Below, one piece after another: positions 53,401 through 61,199 of a stretch of 64,000 nucleotides of DNA; within the stretch, counting starts at the first letter, position 1, and the number at the start of each line of letters is the position of its first letter. The notes below the pieces were generated by a model that saw only the letters and a program-made list of their open reading frames with translations, did not search any database and was not told where the DNA came from. Position numbers and translations under genes: made by a program. Source of the stretch: Sarcocystis neurona (Eukaryota; Apicomplexa; Conoidasida; Eucoccidiorida; Sarcocystidae); assembly GCA_000727475.1 (NCBI GenBank), contig KL647298.1, forward strand, positions 641,151 through 705,150. The letters run 5' to 3'.

Positions 53401-56400
53401 GCTGCGGCTGCCGCTGCTCCTCCAGTGCCACGCCGGACGCAGCAACTTCCCGTCCCCCTCCACGACCATCGGCACCCACGCTAGACAGTCATCTGGTGCG
53501 TCATCACTTCCTATCTCTCTCATGTCTCCTCCTCCTGGCACTGCTGTGGCAACATCGGGGAGAGGGCGCCCCTCTGCTCCTTCCAGTGTTTCTTCTGCTT
53601 CTCTTCTCTCTTCTTCTCCTCCTGTTCTGGCTGCTGCTACGACGGCGGCTGCTGGGGGGCCTGCTGGTCGTGCTGCTCCGAATCCCAGTTCTTCTTCTTC
53701 CATCGAGGAGAAGGAAGACAAAGACGCAACCGAGAGAGGAGCGCGTGCAGCAGCGCGCAAATCAGAGGGGTCCTTCTCGGCAGAACAAACACGCGGAGTA
53801 GAAGAGAAAGAAGAAGAGGAAGAAGACGGGGGAGTCGAGGAAGCAGCAGCCGCCGCACCAGTCGCAGGGGATGGGGACGTAGCAGCGGAGACAGACGACG
53901 GGACGGAAGAGGAAGAAGACTGCGAAGTCGTCGCAGCAGCGCGAGGTGGACGGGCAGCAGCCCCCGCAGGAGAGAGCGAACGCGAAGACGACGACGTGGG
54001 GGGGCCCAGGGCAGTGCCCAGCTGCTCAACGCAGCAAAACACTTGCGGCAGCTCCTCTTCTTCGCATGCAGTTAGCTCTACGGAAGACGAGAAAGACCGA
54101 CAGGAGGAAGGGAAAGAAACGCCAGAAGAAAAGCAAGGGCAAGAAAAGGGACATGGATATGTAGAAGAAGAGGAGGAGGTCAAAGACGCCGGGTCCCACT
54201 CTCTGGAAAATGAACACGTACTGGAGGCAGAAAAGAAATTCGGTTTCTCCCCGTCTGCGCATCGTGATGCTGCTGCGGCACATCGCTCGAGGACCGGCGT
54301 AGACGCATGCAGTGCTAAAAAAAGTGCAGCACGAGAGACGCTGCACCACTCTTGTTCTTCTTTTGCACCGTCAGCAGCAGGGGAAAGCGTGGCCTGCCGG
54401 AGAGATGCCGGAGACGGCGCAGCACGAGACGCGACAGCAGAGGGGGTCGTACACGACGACCCCCTGCTGACAAAAGGGAAAACCTCTCGACCAGCAGCGG
54501 AAGCAGCTGCACACCCTGCTGCTGCAGCAGAAATAGAAGTCACACGCGCCTCTAAACCTGCGGCGGGAGAAGGAGCCACTGCTCTTAGCGACGCTCCCAT
54601 AGCAGTCGCCCAGAGCGGCTCCTCGTCCTTACAGGGCATGCTGCTGCTTTCGCTTCGCAAACTTTGCTGCTGTGTTAGGACGGCCAAGGGAAGCTCCCCC
54701 TCCTGCTGCTCTATCTCTTTGTCGTCAAGCTGCTGGTGCTGTGTGCGGCGCCTCTCCTCTATCACTACGCTGCCGCAGCTCAAAGAGTCGTCCAGCAGCT
54801 GAGCACACCTGTGCTGCTGCTGCAGGTGCTGCTGCTGCATGCGTTGCTGCTGCGAACCACACAGCTGCTCCTCGTGTGGCTGCAGACAACCTTCCTGCTT
54901 CTCTCTCTTCTTCTTCTCCTCCTCTGCTTCCCTCTTCTCTTGCTCCTCATCTTTACACAGCTGTCGGTGCTCTCCTAACGGATGTTGCACGGCACAGCTA
55001 TCCACTTGCGTCTGCTTCTCTGTGCACGCCTCCTGCTGCTGCGACGGCTGCTGCGGCGTGCCGTCAGGACCCCTCTGCATGCGCTGCCCCTCTTGCTGCT
55101 GTCCGCGAAAAGGATTCTGCTGCCTGTCGGCCTGTGCCCCAGCTGCAGCACCGAGCGATGCCAACGACGCGGGGGGGCAGGAGCAAGTGGACGGCGACAT
55201 GGCTGCAGCAGCAACAGCAGCAGGAGCTACCGGCAGCGGCAGGACAGTACCTGCTTCACATGGAGCTTCCCTGCAGGAGCTGCGCCAATGTGCTGCTGAA
55301 GGAGGAGCACCAACGGCGTCGAAGTTTGAATCAAATTGTGCACCTCCTTCCACTGGCTGCTCCTTCATGTTCTCCCCCTCGTACTGCCGACTGACATCGC
55401 TACTCCTCTCCCTCCTGTTGCTGCTGTTCCTGCACTGCATCTTGCTGCCGCTCTGCGTCTTGCTGCTGCTCTGTGTGTTGCTGCTGCTCTGTGTGTTGCT
55501 GCTGACGCTGAGCTGCCTGTTGCTGCTGCCAGCCCTGTTGCTCTGGCACGCGCCAACGCGTCGACTGTGTCTGCCCATCTCCAAGCGTCTGCTACAGCTT
55601 CTGCTGCTGCAGGCGTTGCTGGTCCTGCTTCTCCTCACGTCGCCGCTGTGACTGCACCTGTGCTCCCGCCTGGTGTTGCAGCTGCGAGTGCGACAACAGC
55701 TTCTGCTGCCGAAGTCTACCCTGCGCGCCGCACGCGTGCTGTCACTGCTGCTGTCGCGACGACTGCTGTACGGAGGTGTCCTCCTACTGCCGCTCCAAGG
55801 GCTGCTGCTGTGCCTGCCGCCATATCTGCCTGCGTCCTTACTTCCGCTGTTGCTGCTGCTGCACTCGCCACTTCTCCGTCCGCTGCTGTCACTGCCTGCT
55901 TGTCTGTTGCTGCTGCTTCCTCTTCGGTGTGACCTCCTGTCGACGGAATATACAGCCGTCGCGCCCCGGCATCCATCAGATGCGGTTATAGATTCAGAAA
56001 AACTACCCTGCTCCTCCGGCCAGCCCCGCAGCTGCAGCCTTCCCCTCTGCGGCTGCTGCGGCCGCTGGTCTTGCTGTAGGTCCAGCGGTTGCTGCTCCGC
56101 CTCCTCATCCTGCTGCTGTGCTCGCTGCGGTCGCATCTGCTGTAGCTGCTCCTCCTGCTGCGCTGTCTGCTGCTGTCGCTCCTGCTGCTGTGGCTCCTGA
56201 TGCTGCTGCTGTGTGTGCTGCTGCTGCTGCAGCACGTGAAGGGGGCGTGCGCCCGCCGCTATGCGCGGTAATACGCGGCTCAACGAGTCCCTGCTGCTCG
56301 TCAGGAGCGAAGCAACCAGCGAGTGCAGGCGTGCGACTGAAGAGCTGGCCGCCGCATCGTTTCTACCGCTGTCTGCTGCTGCCGCTGCCGCTGCCGCTGC

Positions 56401-56577
56401 TTCTGCTGCTGTTCCTCGTGCTGCTGCGGGAGCATCCTCCTTCTCTGTCGATGCGCCGCCCCCACAAACAGCCGCGCCCTCGGCTGCTGCTGCTGCTGGA
56501 GCCCGCTGCCTGCTGCTCCACCCACCAGCATGCGCTGCGGTCGCTGCATGCGGTGGCATCGGCACAAAACTCCTCAT
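35497..56577 (-). CDS. Patatin-like lipase, SDP1/Tgl3-5 type (DUF3336 + patatin)
   Basis: Fourteen exons: 56577-51103, 49877-49729, 49310-49147, 47816-47731, 46792-46629, 45087-44965, 43292-43157, 41939-41823, 40030-39950, 38694-38614, 37471-37380, 36575-36489, 36017-35950 and 35648-35497, about 2,324 residues. Every join is GT-AG and in phase. Exon 1 is about 1,825 residues: Gln/Ser/Ala/Glu runs, a hydrophobic hairpin (about 1270-1320) and a second hydrophobic part (about 1570-1630), ending in TYEEYSRLALIMDRLTGRER of DUF3336. Exon 2 continues it (SSLYDYEAVVKRVKMLQKAR). The patatin core follows: oxyanion loop LSGGASLGLHHFG, nucleophile GGCSAG (Ser codon 46777-46775), LFGDLTFLEAYRRTGRVLNI, NYANAPNVLIWSALLCSCAFP, and the catalytic DGS (Asp codon 41900-41898). 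Then come WRAGFLLSALELFFKEHI, SYTGDVTLHP and GRLMVFPKLHLI. It should hydrolyse triacylglycerol or phospholipid at a membrane. Exons 13-14 are less certain. A small exon between 41823 and 40030 may be missing, because the usual SQ.NPH motif is cut after SQ. Confidence 0.85.
37863..38030. repeat. 24-bp minisatellite, seven units, in lipase intron
   Basis: Units of GCAGCAGCAGTGCCGTGGAC plus GCAC repeat seven times, with more changes in the last two. The + frame reads SSSAVDAR per unit. It sits in the intron between lipase exons 38614 and 37471, so the open + frame here is not treated as a gene. Confidence 0.85.
38340..38460. repeat. TA microsatellite
   Basis: Runs of ATATATATATA separated by CACGTGTATACATG-type words, inside the lipase intron next to the exon at 38614. 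Confidence 0.75.
38999..39112. repeat. Direct duplication of about 65 bp
   Basis: Two copies share ATATATATGCTTA, then AACAGA(A/G)GGT(A/T)ACGCA and GTTCT, then ATAC, with a CAACACACACATA spacer. It lies in the intron between lipase exons 39950 and 38694. Confidence 0.65.
40250..40510. repeat. About 60-bp tandem repeat carrying TGCATGC
   Basis: Four to five diverged units contain CCTCTGCATGCACGCAGCCT followed by CTTTCTCT and a GACG(T/C)TCTGAG or GACGTCCTACG block, near 40,250, 40,306, 40,365, 40,423 and 40,488. It is intronic in the lipase gene. Confidence 0.7.
41465..41640. repeat. Decayed AGT/ACT trinucleotide repeat
   Basis: Interspersed AGTAGTAGT and ACTACTA triplets with internal inverted pairs (GTACTACTA against TAGTAGTA) could form hairpins. 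Intronic, between lipase exons 41939 and 40030. Confidence 0.6.
41631..41748. repeat. Direct duplication with GGATGGCAGCCATACT core
   Basis: Two copies, at about 41,632 and 41,689, each read AGGATGGCAGCCATACT, CAG(T/C)ATGTAC, a TA run, and ATGCACGCTT. The core contains the inverted repeat ATGGC/GCCAT. It ends about 75 bases from the exon end at 41823. Confidence 0.75.
44458..44562. repeat. 18-bp tandem array of TGCATGC palindromes
   Basis: Six units of CACTGCATGCGTGCACAC, with small changes (CATTGCATGCATGCACAT, CACTGCACGCGTGCACAC), lie in the lipase intron between exons 44965 and 43292. Each unit carries TGCATGC or a close variant. Confidence 0.85.
44700..44945. repeat. Irregular repeat of GATGCATGCAATTTCTCTT units
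   Basis: Four diverged units carry CACAGA(T/C)GCATGC(A/G), then a TTTCTC(T/C)TCGA block, near 44,699, 44,754, 44,804 and 44,918. It ends just before the lipase donor at 44964 (+ strand coordinate). Confidence 0.55.
45600..46235. repeat. TA/CA microsatellite cluster
   Basis: Repeated blocks of ATATATATGGGTATAC, GTACATATTTACGTACA and GAGAGAGA occur several times (about 45,600-45,720 and 45,940-46,235). It lies in the lipase intron between exons 46629 and 45087. Confidence 0.75.
47291..47341. repeat. 15-bp tandem repeat, three and a half units
   Basis: GGCAGCAAGTCGACA three times plus a partial unit, in the lipase intron between exons 47731 and 46792. The + frame reads GSKST repeatedly. Confidence 0.8.
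48580..49090 (-). repeat. CTG-rich (sense) tract in lipase intron 3
   Basis: Interrupted CAG on the + strand, so CTG in the sense of the gene, between exons 49147 and 47816. Leu/Cys/Ala frames remain open through it on the minus strand. Removing it is needed to join the two halves of the SGGASLG loop. Confidence 0.65.
49430..49520. repeat. TA microsatellite in lipase intron 2
   Basis: ACATATATATATATATATAT and related runs between exons 49729 and 49310. Confidence 0.75.
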
Positions 56578-57190
56578 ACAAACACGCACCTCCCTCTCCC
56601 ACTGCTGCTTCTCCTACGCAAACCCCCATGTATATAGACATTCACACATGCATCCATATATACACATGCGTGATTTCTTACGTATCTCTCTCTCTACATA
56701 CATATATATATATATCAATGCGTACGTGTGCGAACACAAATTCGACGTATAGACGAGCAGAGCTACTCGGTATTTAGAAGAAAAATGTCAGCAAAGATAC
56801 ACTCGCTGTTCCTCAGCAGACCTCTCGCAACGCAGAAGCACTGCTGTTGCTCCTGCTGCTGCTCACACAGGCTCAGAGCCTGCAACGAGAAGTTACGCGC
56901 CTGTGAGAGAGAACTAAACCATACAAATACATACATACAATCTTACATGTGCAAAGAATAGGAGGTGTAAGGTGAAAGAAAGAGGATAATAGATATGATA
57001 TACCTATTATATATATACATGAGTAAGCTATTACGTACATATATATATATATATATGTGCACCTCTGAGCAGAAGTGTGGACTCTGCGATGAGGCGCTGC
57101 GTCCTTGATGTCTCGGCAGTCAGACGTGTAGATCGAAGGAAACATGCAGGTGCATATACACCGGACACGTGATGATGCGCACTACTCTGC
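56578..57190. other. Upstream region of the lipase gene
   Basis: The exon 1 frame is open only 36 bases above the first ATG, to a TAG. Two TA microsatellites (about 56,700-56,716 and 57,005-57,056) and a GAGAGAGAG/TCTCTCTC stretch follow. This may be 5' UTR and promoter, or an intron to an unseen upstream exon. Confidence 0.4.
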
Positions 57191-57690
57191 TGTGTCCGTA
57201 CACCAGGAGAACTTCGTCACTGACAAGGCTAGTCCGCTGGAGGTTCGCTGTGTCACACGTCCTTGATTGTGGGTATGAAAGGGACACTGAGTCTTCCCGT
57301 TTCTGGGTGTACGGACACTCCCCCAGACGTCAAAGAAGCTGTACAGACACCCCACAACTGGCAGCCCGTCAAAACAGCTGTGTGCAGCCTCCCCACAGCT
57401 GGCAGCGCTAGCGTCACTTTTAAGCTGTACAGACACCTCACCCTTTATCCTGCGCTTGCGCAGAGTCGGGAACGACTTCAATTTCAACACGCAACTTCGG
57501 GTGTACGTACACTCCGCATGTCAGCGGCACGGGTAGACACCCTGCAACTCACACTGTGGCGCACCTAATGAGCTGTACGTACACCCCGTAGTGGAGTCGC
57601 GCGCACACAACCCACGCGGCCCGGCACAGCACTTGAGGTGCCCACGATCCACAGCTCACCACACACCGGCGCAGAAGTTCTGGTGTACAT
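57191..57690. promoter_or_regulatory. Cluster of GTGTAC/GTACAC palindromic motifs
   Basis: Palindromic or near-palindromic 12-mers occur near 57,191 (TGTGTCCGTACAC), 57,307 (GTGTACGGACAC), 57,339 and 57,425 (CTGTACAGACAC), 57,501 (GTGTACGTACAC), 57,573 (CTGTACGTACAC) and 57,681 (GTGTACATACGC). Several are followed by CC(C/T)CAC or CCCC and by CACA(A/G)CTGGCAG. They lie upstream of the lipase start on its minus strand. A regulatory role is inferred; they could equally be a decayed repeat family. Confidence 0.35.
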
Positions 57691-58149
57691 ACGCCCTAAA
57701 GCGCTAAACACGGCGTACGTGCTCCGCTGTACGCGCTCCTGAGATCTAGACGTACCCCGACTCATATATATGTATATATATACATAGATATATACACATG
57801 CATGCATACATACGCGCACACATACATACGCGCATACATACATACATACGTGCGTGCATACGTATCTGCGTCGTTATTAAGGCACATGGATGCACTTGTA
57901 GCGGCGCCAAGGGAAGGAGGGCATAGGACCAGTGCTGCTGCTGCAGCAGCAGGAGCACGAGAAGAGGAACCCCGAAAGGCAGCAGCGGACGCTCGTAAGT
58001 GCTGCAGCAGCAGCACAGGCAGAAAGGGCGGAGGTTCCTGAGAAGAACACGAAGAAGGGGGAAGGGTAGCAGCAGCAGAGCACACACGTGTCACATATCG
58101 TCTGGTGGGTGGTCGCTAAGATAGAGAGCACCGGAGCAGCGGCACGTGC

Positions 58150-58190
58150 TCTGTTCTTCGGCGGTGTACAAACACCGCAGCGACGGCTGT
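58150..58190. other. Inverted repeat GCGGTGT-ACAAACACCGC
   Basis: CGGCGGTGTACAAACACCGC near 58,159-58,178 can fold into a short hairpin and is a variant of the motif clustered at 57.2-57.7 kb. Related words occur at 46,828, 46,925 and 47,558. Confidence 0.4.
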
Positions 58191-59115
58191 CTGCTGCTGC
58201 AGCGTTAGCACCCGCATTCACGTGCGACGTTGTGGAGCTGCAACAGCTGTAGCAGGAACTCCTTCAGATTAATTAAGCTGCTGCAAAGCAGCGATGAGTG
58301 GGCGCACAGAACGCGCAGATGTAACAGCCCCCAGGTGCAAGAACTGTTATCGTAGGCTATCAAGCAACACAAGCAGCAGACGGGCAGCAGCAGCAGGACC
58401 ATGACGGAAGGACCAGCAGCACTGGTAGCGGTAGTAAACAGCTTCAGGAGCAACAAGGCGGCAGCACAAGCAGCCGCTGCGCTGCGAGTGACAGCAGCGT
58501 TGAGACGACGCAAAGAGTGGGCAGTATCGAAGGACGAGTGGTCGCATACGCGGGAGGCCGGGGCGAAGGGCAGGAGCACGCAGTGCAACAACGCCGCGGG
58601 CGCCGCACGAGAGAGAGCGGTGCGCGTAGACCAGAACGAGTAACAGATGAGCTAGCAGCAGAAACTCCACCAGCGGCAGCAGCAGGGTGAAAAAGGGTCT
58701 CCGCAGACGTAGAAGCGAATAAGCAGCAGCGGGAGCGGCAAACAGTCGAAAGGCGGTGCAGCAAGAGTTGTCTAAGAGGCGCAAAGCATGTAGAGAAGAG
58801 AAGCTGCTAGCAACAAACTACGTCGCGGTGCCTCCTCACACAGAGGCCACTGCGTGAAGAAGATAGCAGTTCCTGGGGCAAGCAACACATCCCTCTGCTG
58901 CTGCGGTGATCAGTGACTGCGCCATGACGGGCATACAAAGAACGAAAGATCCACGAGCAGAAAGCACGCCGCTAGCAGCAAATACGAACGACCTCTCAGT
59001 CGTTGTCGTGACGCTGCGGTGGTCCTTGCTGCTGCGCTACGCGTCTCTCCACACGGGTGCACCAGTGGCCGCACAAACAGCCACAACAGCACGAGTCAAC
59101 CTGGCGTACGCAGGA

Positions 59116-59187
59116 GCAATAGCCGCCGCAACCGCAGCAGCAATAGCCGCCGCAACCGCAGCAGCAATAGCCGCCGCAACTGCAGCA
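59116..59187. repeat. 24-bp minisatellite, three units
   Basis: GCAATAGCCGCCGCAACCGC plus AGCA three times, then degenerate GCA repeats to about 59,360. One + frame reads AIAAATAA per unit. Confidence 0.8.
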
Positions 59188-59814
59188 GCAGCAGCACTAG
59201 CACCAGCAACCACCGCAGTGCCTGTAGCAAACGTAGCTGCAGCAGGAGCAGCAACACCAGCACCAGCAGCGGCAATCGCAGCAGGCACCGGCAATCGCAG
59301 CAGCAGCAGTCGCAGCAGCAGCAGCAGCGATCGCAGCAGCAGCAGCAGCAATCGCAGCAGCAGTAGCACCAATACGACGAGCAGGACAGCAGCCAGCTAT
59401 TGAAAAGATACTGGCAGATGCAGCAGCAGCATGCCGAAGTGCTGCAGCAGCACGTGCAGCGCCGGGTAGCAGCAGCACGGCGCCGTAATTGGCGCGTTGT
59501 GCGACAGCAAAAGGAGGAGCCCTACGAGGAACACCGGCTGGTGAAAAGAGGAGGATATTCACGTAGGGATTCTATCACTACCAGCTGCTCCAGCAGCGGC
59601 ACCGAACCGCGAGCAGTGCCACATCGCAGGAAGTTCTGCACCTGCGACAGCAACGTCTCTGCTCAAAGCAACATGAGTACGCAACGGGCTCTATGTACAA
59701 TTATATAGATGTGTATACCTAGCCTCCACGACAAGTTTGATTTTTGCGGACGTAAACCTTTAGCCTAAAGGAGTCCCGATGTAGACAGTAGTCTGTCTTG
59801 ACCTCCAGGAGGTC

Positions 59815-59903
59815 CTGAAGACTTGCCAGGGGCAATGAAGATTTGCCGGGGAGTAATGAAGATTTGCCGGGGTTCGTGAAAATTTGCCAGGGTTCGTGAA
59901 GAC
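59815..59903. repeat. 20/21-bp tandem repeat
   Basis: Four units of TGAAGATTTGCCGGGGTTCG and a partial fifth, with one unit 21 bp long. A minus-strand frame through it reads PRQIF repeats, but I see no evidence that it is translated. Confidence 0.8.
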
Positions 59904-60145
59904 CGATGTCCCCTCGGCATATTACGCGAAACGCTTCCGCAACTTCTCCTGTTCTTTGCCCATGTTATGTGTGTGAAGGATAGACAGACAGAAACGACCG
60001 TCCGTGGGGAGACTTTCTGCCGTGTAGAGAGAGCTACATCGGCGCAGGTACAAAAATTGAAGGTGCTACCACCGGTCAACGCACAAGATTTCCTGTAAAG
60101 CTGCTAGCTTCTTCAACAGAGAACGAATATGAGGAATACTCCAGC

Positions 60146-60733
60146 CCCCACGATCCAGCCGGTGCGCGTGGTGCTGCTGCACCTTTTGCTCTTGCTACTG
60201 CGCCCGTCGCTTTCGCCTTTTGTCTGCTGCTGCTTGTGATGCTGCTCCTCGTGTTATCTGTAGCGCAGCTGGCTGCTGCCTCCGCTGTTAAGGCTGCTTC
60301 GTCTCAAGCCGCTGCTATTGGCCGTGTTGTTGCCTCTGCTCCTGTTTACTGCTGCTGCTGTGGCTGCTTCGTCTTGCGATGTCCGGCTGTTGTGTGTGTT
60401 GCTGCTCCTGTTGTTCTGGCCCTGCCTGCTGCGGCCAGTGCCACTGCTGGGGTTGCTCCATGCTGAGATGTGGATGCTGTATGCGGCCGTGCCTGCCGCC
60501 ACTGCGCTGTTGCTGCTTCGTATTGTGTTGCTGCTGCTGTATGTGTCGCTGCCTCTGCCGCTGTTTTGGCCGTCTCTCGCCCATCTACGGCTCCTCTGGC
60601 AGCGGCTTCTTCTTCTGTTGCTGGAGCTGTTTGTGTATGGCCGCTAGTGCTGCGTGGGACCGTGCTCACAACCCACCTACGGGTTTGGTGCCTCCTCACG
60701 TACTGCTCGACACAGCGTGGCCAACGTTCTTAC
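60146..60733. repeat. CTG-rich (plus strand) triplet tract
   Basis: Interrupted CTG/GCT repeats keep Cys, Leu and Ala frames open on + and Gln, Ser and Ala frames open on minus. I cannot tell plus-strand intron from minus-strand exon here. Confidence 0.5.
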
Positions 60734-61060
60734 CAGTTCCTCTGCTGCAGCTGCGTCCCCTGTGTGGACCTCGCTGGTGCTGGCGCTGCAGAGGCGACTG
60801 GTCTGACTGCTGCGGCAGCGTAGGGCTAATGGTGTCGCTGCTGTTATTTAAGGGGTCACACTCTCCTGAGAATGCCCCGCCCGACTCATCTGCCGCCGTC
60901 GGTGCTTCAAAGTCGCTTATGGCCCGTGCTACTGCTGTTGCTACAGCTGCTCTCTTGCTGCTGCTGCTGCCACTCCGTCCTACTCCTGCTTTTGTTCGTG
61001 ATGCACCGCATCGTACTTCCTCTGCTACTGCCAAACGCAGCTGCGACTGCTCCTTCAATG
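60734..61060 (-). CDS. Tentative CAG-rich exon
   Basis: A minus frame reads KEQSQLRLAVAEEVRCGA, a Ser/Ala stretch, ISDFEAPTAADESGGAFSGE and a Gln/Arg tail. It ends at a plausible donor, GGAACTG|GTAAGAAC, at 60,734. The sense-strand CAG content agrees with exons elsewhere in the window. No start, acceptor or partner exon was found, so it could be an upstream exon of the lipase gene or a separate gene. Confidence 0.25.
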
Positions 61061-61199
61061 TAAGGGGCGGTCCGGGAAGGCTTTTTGCTCTCCACGTCGC
61101 GTCCTTGCAACTCTAAAGTGCTGCTGCTGCAGCTGCTACATGAAAAGCCGCCTCCTGCCTCTCTAGTAGAGAACGCAGCAGTACACCTGGACACTGACT

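Larger units (their letters stand above)
57880..59711 (+). other. CAG/GCA-rich region, tentative plus-strand exons
   Basis: Sense CAG on + suggests either plus-strand exons or minus-strand introns. Two + frames look protein-like: 58,401-58,643 (ALVAVVNSFRSNKAAAQAAA, then RRRKEWAVSKDEWSH) and 59,367-59,708 (SQLLKRYWQMQQQHAEVLQQ, then RRNWRVVRQQKEEPYEEH). The second frame is preceded by a polyGln/Ser stretch broken by TAG at 59,364. No splice joins or family match were found. Confidence 0.25.

Noticed and set aside
53156..54802. 548-codon + strand open frame (Ser/Ala/Glu-rich)
   Set aside because: It is antisense to lipase exon 1. The minus frame is longer (over 1,800 codons), contains membrane segments and DUF3336, and splices in phase to the patatin domain.
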